The notes below the pieces were generated by a model that ran no database searches, was not told the DNA's origin, and was given only the letters and a program-made list of their open reading frames with translations. A stretch of 64,000 bases of DNA, taken from positions 4,154,001 through 4,218,000 of the forward strand of contig NZ_OZ245754.1 of assembly GCF_965227365.1 (NCBI RefSeq). Reading direction: 5' to 3'. Shown in pieces: positions 35,975 through 44,299 of this stretch. Position numbers and translations under genes: made by a program. The DNA is from Hwanghaeella sp965227365. Its GTDB lineage: Bacteria > Pseudomonadota > Alphaproteobacteria > UBA8366 > Aestuariispiraceae. Position 1 is the stretch's first letter; every line of letters starts with the position of its first letter.

Positions 35975-37354
35975 TTATGCCTCTCCTGTTTCCTTCGCCA
36001 GAATATCGATGGCCTTGGCCAGGATGTCGAACATATCGTCGATCTGCGCGCGGGTGATGATCAGGGGCGGCGAGAAGACGCACATGTTCAAAAGCGGCCG
36101 GACGATCAGGCCGAGTTCCTCGCATTTTTCGTCGATTCGGCTGCCGAATTTCTGGTCGAGCGCGAGCCGGCTTTCGTCCCCCGCAGTCAACCGCCCCTCC
36201 ACGCATCCGACCAGACCGACGCCCCGTGTATCCGCGACAATCGGCGAGGCCCGCAAGGCGTTGAGCCGTTCCAGGAAATACGGCGACACGTCGCGGACAT
36301 GCTGCAGGATGTTCTCCCGTTCCATGATCTCGATGTTCTTCAGCGCAGCGGCGCAGGAAACCGGGTGTCCCGAATAGGTGTAGCCGTTGGAGAACATCAC
36401 GCCTTCCTGCCCTTCGCCGGTAATCGGCTCCAGGATTCGGTCCGAGATCAGGCAGGCGCCGAGCGGCAGATAGCCCGACGTCAGGCCCTTCGCGCAGGTA
36501 ATCATATCCGGGACGATGCCGTAGACGTCCTCGGAGGCAAACCAGTGCCCGAGCCGGCCGAAACCGGTGACGACCTCGTCCGAGATGTACAGCACATCGT
36601 GCGCCCGGCAGACTTCCAGGCATTTCTTATGATAGCCCGGCGGCGGGATGATCACCCCACCCGACGCCAGGATCGGTTCGGCGATGAAGGCGCCGACATT
36701 GTCCGGCCCCAACGCCTTGATCGCGTTTTCCAGATCCGTGACCTTCATGTCGCACCACGCTTCCAGATCCATCCCATCGGGGCGCAGATTCGGATTCACG
36801 TCCGGCAACAGATGGGTCAGGTCGTTGTCGACGTCGAACCAGCTCTTGCTGCGTTCCTTGCCGGTCACCGAGGCCGCGAGATAGGTCGAACCGTGATACG
36901 CTTTTTCGCGCGAAATGACGATTTTCTTATCAGGTCGACCGAGCCGGTTGTTGTAGAAATGCACGAAGCGTAGCGCGGTATCCACCGCGGTCGATCCGCC
37001 GGTCGTGAAGAAAACGGTGTTCAGATCACCCGGCGCCAGTTCCGTCAATTTCTTCGCCAACAGGGCGGACGGCTCGCTCGCCGTGTTCCAGGGCGAATGA
37101 TAGGAAAGCTGCATCACCTGCTCGGCGATGGCATCGGCGATTTCCTGCCGCCCATAACCGATTTGCGTGCACCACATGCCGCCCGGTCCGTCGATCAGTT
37201 TCTTTCCGTCCTGATCGTATATATAGATCCCTTCCGCCCGGGCCGAGATGGTCCGGTCCGCGCCGTCCGCGTCCCACATCGCCTCCCAGGGATGCATGTA
37301 GTGCTTGTTGTCGTATTCGCGGATCACTGCCGCGGAATTGCTCAAGCCTGTCAT
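35975..37354 (-). CDS. class III aminotransferase (omega-amino acid/polyamine:pyruvate type)
   Basis: A 459-residue PLP enzyme. Family motifs are LIDGPGGMWCTQIGYG near residue 55, TTGGSTAVDTALRF, and ISDEVVTGFGRLG followed by the PLP lysine in TCAKGLTSGY. AAGGAGG spaced five bases from the ATG at 37354 decides against the GTG just before it. It sits between the MttB-superfamily gene and the transporter genes, with 17 bp to the former, so it probably handles an amine brought in by the transporter. Confidence 0.92.
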   Translation of the reverse strand: MTGLSNSAAVIREYDNKHYMHPWEAMWDADGADRTISARAEGIYIYDQDGKKLIDGPGGMWCTQIGYGRQEIADAIAEQVMQLSYHSPWNTASEPSALLAKKLTELAPGDLNTVFFTTGGSTAVDTALRFVHFYNNRLGRPDKKIVISREKAYHGSTYLAASVTGKERSKSWFDVDNDLTHLLPDVNPNLRPDGMDLEAWCDMKVTDLENAIKALGPDNVGAFIAEPILASGGVIIPPPGYHKKCLEVCRAHDVLYISDEVVTGFGRLGHWFASEDVYGIVPDMITCAKGLTSGYLPLGACLISDRILEPITGEGQEGVMFSNGYTYSGHPVSCAAALKNIEIMERENILQHVRDVSPYFLERLNALRASPIVADTRGVGLVGCVEGRLTAGDESRLALDQKFGSRIDEKCEELGLIVRPLLNMCVFSPPLIITRAQIDDMFDILAKAIDILAKETGEA

Positions 37355-37371
37355 CACGCCTCCTTACACCT

Positions 37372-38952
37372 CTACGCGTCTTCTCCGCGCATCATCTGCG
37401 GATCGATCCGTATCGGGAACCGTTCCCGAATGCGTCGGTTCAGCGCCGGATCGATATGATCCGGGAAATGGGTCGCCAGCAGCGCGTCGGCCTTTTCCGC
37501 AGCGCGCTCCAGCATGTCCGTGGGTTCATCCGCCGCCCAAACCTGGGTCGAGCGCCGATCCGCGAGATCCGGATAGTGGTATTCCGTTTCCATCGCCGCC
37601 AGCGTTTCCGCCGCGCCGAGATAGTGGCCGGCCCCCAGGGCGGCGGCCTTGATCCCCTCTAATCCCAGCGTTTCGTCGCTCACCTCGACGCCGCGCAGGA
37701 TGCGCTGCGCCATGCCCAGCATGTCGTTGTCGATTACCAGGGCCTCGAAGGAACAGCCCATCAGGCTGCCCAGCATGCCCGCCGATTCGAGAACCCGGTT
37801 GGCGCCGGCCAGCCCCGCGACCACGGCGGATATCCCCTTTTCATAGCCCGCCTGGGCATCCGGCAGCTTCGAGTCCGACATCGACGCCGCGACGGTCGTC
37901 GGTAAATCGTAGAACCGGCCGATCTGGGCGGCGGCGGCCGATGCCACCGCAACCTCGCCCGACCCGCCGGAAAAAGACCCGGTCCGCAGATCGACCGCGA
38001 AGGGCCAATTGGCGAAGGACATCGGACAACCCGGCCGGATCAGGTTCACGATACAAAGACAGGCCAGCCCTTCCGCCGTCACCTGCGCCAGGGTGCCCGC
38101 CAGACGCGCCGGCGCGGTGGCGCCCGCCTGCGGCGCGATCGCAATATCGTTGATCATGCCCCGGCGCGACGTCTCGACCAGGACGTCCAGATTGTCATGC
38201 GCGAACCGTAGCGGCGAGACGATCGGGCAGCCCCCGAACGAGACGAAGGGGCGTTCGGCGAATTTTCCCTCACCGCCGGCCACCATATCGAACAGCTCAA
38301 TCGCCGGCCCGATATGCTCGGCGCTGTTGAAGGCCATCTCACAGGGCTTTTCCGTCCCCGCCATCAGAGCATAGGCAACATTGATATCGTGCTCGAACAA
38401 ATCTTCCAGATCGGTCGGCACGACGGTTTGGCCGAACTGATGGATGTTATCCAGGCTGTCGACCACACGGGCGAAGTCGTACAGGTCGCGGATCGTCGAA
38501 GGTCTGAAGGCACGGGATTGCAGATCCAGGACAGAAACCGCTTCGCCCGAGGTCGCGAAATTGACCGATTTGCCGCCGACCAGGATATCGTCGAACCGCG
38601 GGTTGCGACTGAAGACCGTATAGGACCGCGCCGCCTTCGCGATGACATCCTCGACCAGCGCGCGGGGAAAGAGCAAACGGCCGTTCTCGTCCAAGGAGCA
38701 TCCGCCCTCGCAGGCCAGGGCGGCGACCTGGGGCGTCGGGTCCGCAATCCCCACCTCCTCCAGGATGGTGAGCGCCGCGTCGTGAATTTTGGAGAGGTCG
38801 CGATCGCCCAACGGTTTGTAGGCGCCGCCGCTCAACCCTGCCCAAACCGCCTTGGGCCGGCCTTCCGTCGCTGCCCGCATCGCCTTGCGGGCGGACCGGC
38901 CGCCATTGCGGCGCCGGGCGGAAGCAGTGCTGCGCGGGTGGCCGACCGTCAT
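37372..38952 (-). CDS. MttB-superfamily methyltransferase without pyrrolysine
   Basis: A 526-residue protein of the trimethylamine methyltransferase (MttB) superfamily. No in-frame amber codon is present, so it belongs to the non-pyrrolysine branch, which in anaerobes includes glycine betaine and carnitine methyltransferases that give the methyl to a corrinoid protein. Recognisable parts are LSKIHDAALTILEEVGI at the start, TSGEAVSVLD, and SFGGCPIVSPL. The ATG at 38952 lies one base after the GcvT-like stop. No corrinoid protein or reactivase is visible nearby, and the acceptor is therefore unknown. Confidence 0.87.
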   Translation of the reverse strand: MTVGHPRSTASARRRNGGRSARKAMRAATEGRPKAVWAGLSGGAYKPLGDRDLSKIHDAALTILEEVGIADPTPQVAALACEGGCSLDENGRLLFPRALVEDVIAKAARSYTVFSRNPRFDDILVGGKSVNFATSGEAVSVLDLQSRAFRPSTIRDLYDFARVVDSLDNIHQFGQTVVPTDLEDLFEHDINVAYALMAGTEKPCEMAFNSAEHIGPAIELFDMVAGGEGKFAERPFVSFGGCPIVSPLRFAHDNLDVLVETSRRGMINDIAIAPQAGATAPARLAGTLAQVTAEGLACLCIVNLIRPGCPMSFANWPFAVDLRTGSFSGGSGEVAVASAAAAQIGRFYDLPTTVAASMSDSKLPDAQAGYEKGISAVVAGLAGANRVLESAGMLGSLMGCSFEALVIDNDMLGMAQRILRGVEVSDETLGLEGIKAAALGAGHYLGAAETLAAMETEYHYPDLADRRSTQVWAADEPTDMLERAAEKADALLATHFPDHIDPALNRRIRERFPIRIDPQMMRGEDA

Positions 38953-38953
38953 C

Positions 38954-40159
38954 TCAAAACCGTCCCGGCGGCGTCGCGGTACGCCGATCATTCTTGAAGA
39001 AAGGCCGCTCGGCGATCTTGGCCCTTGCCATGACCTTCTCCCATTTCCCTTCCTTCGGGTGATAGATCTCGACCCAAAGATCGTCGGTTATCGACACGCC
39101 ATAGGGCGCGCGCAGTTCCGCGAGGGCCAGATTGCGTTTACAGGTCGGCGACCACAGTGCCGACGTGATATGCCCGGCTTCCTTCTTCTTGCCGTGATAC
39201 ACGAAAGCGTCCTGGGCGGGCTTGTGCCCCTCGATTTCCAATCCGACCAGCATCGTCCGGGGGCCGCGCCGTTTCGCTTCGAGCAAGGCGCGACGGCCGT
39301 TGAAGTGTCCCTTGTTGAAATCGACCAGCCAATCCAAGCCGAGCTCGAACGGCGTGCGGCCACGGGTCGGGCGCTGAGCATCGTGGATCGGCTGAAAATC
39401 AACGCGTGCCGCGATGAAACCCGCCTCGATCCTGGCCATATTCAAGGCGTCGCCGCCGATCGGCCGCAATCCGTAATTCCGGCCCGCGGGCCAGAGCCGC
39501 TCCCAAAGCTCGTCCGCCTTCTCGGCATCGACCCAGAGTTCATAACCGAGGTCTCCGGTAAACCCGGTACGGGACAGTTTCAGGCCCGGCGACAGTTCCA
39601 CCACGTCGAACGGTTTCAGCTTGTCGATGCCCGAGAAACCCGCCGCCTGCAGAACCGAGAAACTGGTCGGCCCCTGCAGGGCAAGCCCGGCAATGGATTC
39701 GCTTTGATCCTCGATAGAAACGTCGAACCCCCAGGCAATGTCATGCAGCCAGGTATATTGCGGTTCCTGACAGCAGAGCTGGAAAGAGGTTTCGGAAAAC
39801 CGGAACAGAGTGCCGTCATCGATGACCGAGCCGTCCTCGTCGCACCAAACGGAATAGCCGACACGGTTGTCGCGCATCTTCGCGGCGTTGCGCGTCAGCA
39901 ACCGGTTCACGACCTTCAGCGCGTCCTTGCCGGTGATGGCGTATTTATGCATCGGCGAAATGTCGAACAGGGTCGCCTGATTCCTGATGGCGAAATACTC
40001 GACTTCCACCGTCTCAAAGCGCCGGGCCGACACGAACCCGGCCCAGGGGACCCAATCCTCCGCAATGCTGAAAGGACGCAGGTGACGATCGAAAGGCGTT
40101 TCAACAAGCCCGCGGCGCACCGGCAAACCGTCGCGCAAGTTCGGCCAATGACCGGTCAT
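38954..40159 (-). CDS. aminomethyltransferase (GcvT)-like tetrahydrofolate-dependent protein
   Basis: A 401-residue protein of the GcvT/DmdA folate-binding superfamily. It has an N-terminal YFAIRNQATLFDISPMHKY segment, the folate-domain Asp in DGSVIDDGT, GFTGDLGYELWV and a C-terminal barrel. Such proteins move a methyl or methylene group to tetrahydrofolate. The overlap with the flavoprotein gene upstream and one-base gap to MttB downstream suggest the three act on the same methyl group. Glycine cleavage partners (GcvH, GcvP) are absent, so it is not the normal T protein. Confidence 0.88.
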   Translation of the reverse strand: MTGHWPNLRDGLPVRRGLVETPFDRHLRPFSIAEDWVPWAGFVSARRFETVEVEYFAIRNQATLFDISPMHKYAITGKDALKVVNRLLTRNAAKMRDNRVGYSVWCDEDGSVIDDGTLFRFSETSFQLCCQEPQYTWLHDIAWGFDVSIEDQSESIAGLALQGPTSFSVLQAAGFSGIDKLKPFDVVELSPGLKLSRTGFTGDLGYELWVDAEKADELWERLWPAGRNYGLRPIGGDALNMARIEAGFIAARVDFQPIHDAQRPTRGRTPFELGLDWLVDFNKGHFNGRRALLEAKRRGPRTMLVGLEIEGHKPAQDAFVYHGKKKEAGHITSALWSPTCKRNLALAELRAPYGVSITDDLWVEIYHPKEGKWEKVMARAKIAERPFFKNDRRTATPPGRF

Positions 40160-41718
40160 GCCGCAGCCCTCCCCATTTTAGCCTGCAAGGAAGCCTTCGC
40201 CGCGTTGCAGCCGGGAATTCCCGTGACGTCACCGCCCGGATGGGTCGACGCACCGCAGAGATAGAGACCCTCGACCGGCAAAGCGTAACGTTCGATTCCG
40301 GGGGCGGGCCGCAGCATCAGCATCTGGTCGGCGATCATCTCGCCATGATGCCAATGCCCGCCGGGCGCACCGGTTTCGGCTTCGATATCCACAGGCGACA
40401 GGACCTGACGGGCGATGACGGAGGCTTTCAACCCCGGCGCGAACTGATCCAGACAATCCACCACGATATCCGCTAATGCGTCCCGACTTTCGGCCGTCCA
40501 ACCCGTTTTCAAGGCATAAGGGACATACTGAACGACAATGGACATTACATGCCCTTCCCCGTCGACGAGGCCGGGGTCGGAAAGGCTGGGAATCGTCGCT
40601 TCAAAAACCGGGCTTGTCGGAAGCTCACCGTACTTCGCCCGATTGAAGGCCTTTTCCAAATCCGCGAGAGACGGGGCGTGGACGAGCCGGCCGCGATGGA
40701 GTTCGTCGGACAAACCCGCAAAGACCGGCGCAGCGGCCAGCGCCAGATTGACTTTCGCCGTACATCCCTTGGCGCGGATGTTCCGAGCCCGGCGGATCAT
40801 TTCCGCATCGAAGTGCTCAACACCGGCAAGCACCATGGTCGTCCGGGGATCCAGACTGGAAAGAACCTTCGCTCCCGAAATTTCAGTTCCATCGGCAAGA
40901 ACGACACCAACGGTCCGGTCTTCCTCGACAAGCATCCTGTCGACAGCAGCGCCGTAACGGATTTCCGCCCCAGCCGCTTTGGCCGACGCCTCGAAGGCGC
41001 ACATCACCGCCCCCATGCCGCCGCGCGGCAGATGCTTTGCCCCGCCATTGGCCAGACGGTACATCAGGGTCAACACCGTCCCCGGTGACCGGGGCCCGAT
41101 ATGACCGCCCAGGACGGAATCAAGCGCGAAGGCGCCGGCCAAGGGCCCGTCTTCCACTTCATCCAGGATCGTATCGTAGGAATTCGACAACAGGACGCGA
41201 AGGAATTCGCGCGTATCCTCCTTGCCCATCCGGCGAATGCCGAGGGCGAGCTTTCCGAGAGCGAGCGCTTCCCGCAAATCGATGCTGCTGAGACCGGGCG
41301 GCGGCCGGCGTTTCAGTTCCGCGAGTTTCCCCGCGAACCGGACGAGACGCGCGCGCAGGGCGAGGAATTCCTGTTCCCCAACCAGCGGCGTGCCGTCCGA
41401 GTGCCGCACACCTTTCGACTCCAAGACGACATGCTTTCCCTCCGGGCAAAGCGACACCGTCGGCAAGTCGGTCTCCGCAAGAGAAAACCCATGTCCGTCC
41501 AATCCGAGGGTCGCAATTTCGGCCCCATCCAGGTTGGACAGCAGATGCGCCATGGCAGGGCATTCAAAGCCCGGCGCGATCGTCGTATTGGCGGCCATGC
41601 CACCCGGCATGGTGTTCTTTTCCAGCACCACGACCTTCCTGCCGGCGCCGGCCAAGGTCGCCGCGGCAGCCAGGCCGTTATGCCCGGCCCCGATTACGAT
41701 GGCATCGTATTGCGTCAT
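40156..41718 (-). CDS. CrtI/PYROXD2-like FAD-dependent oxidoreductase
   Basis: A 520-residue phytoene-dehydrogenase-like flavoprotein. The dinucleotide motif is AIVIGAGHNGLAAAATLAGAG, then VVVLEKNTMPGG; the C-terminal closing motif is LYLCGASTHPGGDVTG. I use the ATG at 41718, which overlaps the previous stop by four bases, over an in-frame start about 36 codons upstream. No carotenoid genes are near, so amine oxidation is more plausible than desaturation of phytoene. It is one of a directly adjacent pair. Confidence 0.88.
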   Translation of the reverse strand: MTQYDAIVIGAGHNGLAAAATLAGAGRKVVVLEKNTMPGGMAANTTIAPGFECPAMAHLLSNLDGAEIATLGLDGHGFSLAETDLPTVSLCPEGKHVVLESKGVRHSDGTPLVGEQEFLALRARLVRFAGKLAELKRRPPPGLSSIDLREALALGKLALGIRRMGKEDTREFLRVLLSNSYDTILDEVEDGPLAGAFALDSVLGGHIGPRSPGTVLTLMYRLANGGAKHLPRGGMGAVMCAFEASAKAAGAEIRYGAAVDRMLVEEDRTVGVVLADGTEISGAKVLSSLDPRTTMVLAGVEHFDAEMIRRARNIRAKGCTAKVNLALAAAPVFAGLSDELHRGRLVHAPSLADLEKAFNRAKYGELPTSPVFEATIPSLSDPGLVDGEGHVMSIVVQYVPYALKTGWTAESRDALADIVVDCLDQFAPGLKASVIARQVLSPVDIEAETGAPGGHWHHGEMIADQMLMLRPAPGIERYALPVEGLYLCGASTHPGGDVTGIPGCNAAKASLQAKMGRAAA

Positions 41719-43328
41719 GCCGCCCTCCCGTACCCTTGGCGGCCCAAATCGCTCAATACTTCGCGCGCGGCATTTGCACCCGGCGCCGCCATCACGCCGC
41801 CACCAGGATGGGCGGAGGAACCGCACAGATAGAGCCCCCGGATCGGGGAGCGGTAGTCCGCGTAGCCCGGGACCGGCCTGTTGAAGAGAAGCTGATCAAA
41901 GGTGAGCTCGCCCTGGAAGATGTTGCCCTCGGTCAGACCCACTTCACGTTCGATATCCCAGGGGGTGCGCACTTCCTTGTGCAGAATCAGATCCTTGAAA
42001 TCGGGGCTGTAGCGGGAAATCTTGTCGATCACCGTATTGGCGAAGGCTTCGCGGTTCGGGCCGTCCCAGGATTCGCCATTGGCCAGCTCGTAGGGGGCAT
42101 ACTGAATGAACAGGGTCATCATATGCTTGCCCGGCGGCGTCATCGTCGGATCCACATGGGTCGGGATCAGCATGTCGAAATAGGGGTCTTCCGACCAACG
42201 CCCTTCCTTCCAAGCGTCATAGGCCCGTTCCAATTCATCCAACGACTCGGAAGCATGGAGGTCGCCGCGCAGGAAGGAGGCGTTTTCCGGAACCGAATTG
42301 AAAGTCGGTGCACCGTCCAGGGCGACGTTGATCTTGCCGGACGAGCCCCGGATTTTGAACCGCTTCACGGCCTTCACGAAATCGCCCGGCAGTTCGCCGT
42401 CTTCAACATGGTTCAAGAAGGTGCGCCGCACATCCATGTTCGAGATGACGGTATCGGCCGTGTACGTGTCGCCATTGTCGAGCACGACGCCCTGCACCCT
42501 GCCGTTCTTTATCAGGAAACGGTCCAGGCCGCTGCCGGCCTTGATCGTACCGCCGGAGGCCTCGAACGCTTTTCCCAGTGCCTTGGAAACACCGCCCATG
42601 CCGCCGCGGGTAAAACCCCAGGCCCCGATACTGCCGTCGACCTCGCCCATATAGTGGTGCAACAGCACATAAGCAGTACCGGGCGAGTAGACGCCAAGCC
42701 CTGTTCCGATAATGCCGGAGCCGGCGAGGTGCGCCTTGATCACATCGCTCTCGAAGAATTCCTCCAGGAACTCACCGACCGACATGGTGTAAAAGCGCAA
42801 CGTATCAGCCATGTCGCGCGGCCCCAGATCGTGGAACCGTTTGCCGAGATACAGCAGCTCCTGAATATCCTTGGGCCGGAAACGGACAGGGTCGGGCGGC
42901 GTGCGCAGCAGCAACGGCTTGATGAAGCGGCATTGCTTGGTGACGAATTTGGAATAGCGGTCGTAAGCGTCGACATCCTTCTTCGAATGCCGCGCGATTT
43001 CCCGACGAAGGGCGTCATGGTCGGAGTAGTAGGCGAAATGATCGCCGTTGGACATGAAGGTGGCCCCGCTTTCATAGGGGATCACCTGCAAGCCATGACG
43101 CGCGAGGTCCAGGTCCCGAACCACTTCGGGTCTTAGAAGGCTGCATACATAGGAACAGTTCGAATAGGTCCAGCCGGAATACAGTTCCCGGCTGACCGCG
43201 GCCCCCCCGATATAGTCGTTCCGCTCAACGATCAGCACCTTCAAGCCGCTCTTGGCCAGATAGCACCCCGTTGTCAGACCGTTATGGCCTGCCCCCACAA
43301 CGATTGCGTCGTACCGTTCCGTTTTCAT
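41715..43328 (-). CDS. CrtI/PYROXD2-like FAD-dependent oxidoreductase (paralogue)
   Basis: A 537-residue paralogue of the next gene, first of the ten-gene run. It shows AIVVGAGHNGLTTGCYLAKSG, VLIVERNDYIGG and the ending LYLCGSSAHPGGGVM. The ATG giving MKTERYDA at 43328 fits the family; the frame continues upstream without homology. The shared motif ends and the 4-bp gene overlap suggest a heterodimeric pair or sequential enzymes in the same pathway. Confidence 0.88.
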   Translation of the reverse strand: MKTERYDAIVVGAGHNGLTTGCYLAKSGLKVLIVERNDYIGGAAVSRELYSGWTYSNCSYVCSLLRPEVVRDLDLARHGLQVIPYESGATFMSNGDHFAYYSDHDALRREIARHSKKDVDAYDRYSKFVTKQCRFIKPLLLRTPPDPVRFRPKDIQELLYLGKRFHDLGPRDMADTLRFYTMSVGEFLEEFFESDVIKAHLAGSGIIGTGLGVYSPGTAYVLLHHYMGEVDGSIGAWGFTRGGMGGVSKALGKAFEASGGTIKAGSGLDRFLIKNGRVQGVVLDNGDTYTADTVISNMDVRRTFLNHVEDGELPGDFVKAVKRFKIRGSSGKINVALDGAPTFNSVPENASFLRGDLHASESLDELERAYDAWKEGRWSEDPYFDMLIPTHVDPTMTPPGKHMMTLFIQYAPYELANGESWDGPNREAFANTVIDKISRYSPDFKDLILHKEVRTPWDIEREVGLTEGNIFQGELTFDQLLFNRPVPGYADYRSPIRGLYLCGSSAHPGGGVMAAPGANAAREVLSDLGRQGYGRAA

Positions 43329-43496
43329 TGCGCCAACCAAACCCGAAGAAAAGCAAACCCAACTCGACGCAAACCGATCAAGCCATTCCACCGGAACGCA
43401 CCCGCAAACACCCCGCAGGTGTTTCTCGGCGACGTTGGGCCCCGACCCTCGCGTCACCAATCAGGCTATTCGAAGCAAAATCCTTCGTCCATATTT

Positions 43497-43514
43497 TTTA
43501 AATAGTTAGTTAAA
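43497..43514. promoter_or_regulatory. AT-rich palindrome between the BetI-like regulator and the ten-gene run
   Basis: TTTAAATA at 43497-43504 and TAGTTAAA at 43507-43514 are inverted with 7 of 8 matches and a 2-base gap. It lies in the divergent promoter region between the TetR-class gene and the flavoprotein gene. The AT-rich region contrasts with its GC-rich surroundings. I infer an operator for the regulator. Confidence 0.5.
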
Positions 43515-43583
43515 TTAATACTCGACAGATGCGCGGAACGGCGTTACCCCGTATCCTCAGGTTCGGTTTGGGGAATTTTCCGA

Positions 43584-44261
43584 ATGACGGAACAGACGAA
43601 CAAGAAACCTATCGGACGGCCCAAGGGCGAACAGGTCGAGAACGCCGCGCGTCGGCGCAAACAGCTTGTCGAAGCCGCCATCGATTCGATCGTCGAATTG
43701 GGAATGTCCGCCACGACGCTCGCCACGGTCGCCAAGGCGGCGGGCCTGTCGCAAGGCGTCGCGGTCTTTTACTTCAAGACCAAGGAAAACCTGCTCGTCG
43801 AAACTTTGAAGCATCACTATGCGGAATATGATGCGTTCTGGAAAAAAGCGATCGACGATGCCGGCAGCGACCCGATCGACCGGCTGACCGCCCTGGTCTT
43901 CGCGGATATCGACAGTGATCTGTGCACGGCACGGAACCTTGCATTGTGGAACTCATACTGGGGGGAAGCCGCCGCGCGCCCCCGATTCGCCGCGATCTGC
44001 GATGACCACGACCGCACACGCTATGAAGTGCTCACCCAGTTGTGCCGGGAAGTCTCTCATCTGATTACCGGCAATATCTGGACGCCGGTCTCCGTGGCGG
44101 ACGCCTTGGACAGCATGACGGACGGGATGTGGATTCGCCTGCACATCACACCGGACTTCATGGACCGCCGACAAGGCCGGCGCATCCTGGCCAGCTTCAT
44201 GGCAACCGTCTTCCCCACCGAAGCTGCACGGATTCTGCGCCGCGCCGAGTCTTACGAATAG
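43584..44261 (+). CDS. TetR family regulator, BetI-like
   Basis: A 225-residue repressor-type regulator. The helix-turn-helix covers about residues 28-70 (MSATTLATVAKAAGLSQGVAVFYFKTKENLL), a segment strongly like BetI, and the C-terminal region contains the BetI-type WNSYWGEAAARPRF. BetI senses choline; here the divergent and downstream genes suggest a related methylated amine. It is followed after 38 bp by the TMADH-like gene. Confidence 0.9.
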   Translation: MTEQTNKKPIGRPKGEQVENAARRRKQLVEAAIDSIVELGMSATTLATVAKAAGLSQGVAVFYFKTKENLLVETLKHHYAEYDAFWKKAIDDAGSDPIDRLTALVFADIDSDLCTARNLALWNSYWGEAAARPRFAAICDDHDRTRYEVLTQLCREVSHLITGNIWTPVSVADALDSMTDGMWIRLHITPDFMDRRQGRRILASFMATVFPTEAARILRRAESYE

Positions 44262-44299
44262 ATCCTGACTTTCCAGAAAATACCCAATGGGCGGTGACA

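Noticed and set aside
37372..38952. Pyrrolysine-containing trimethylamine methyltransferase
   Set aside because: The frame has no internal amber codon, so pyrrolysine is not used.
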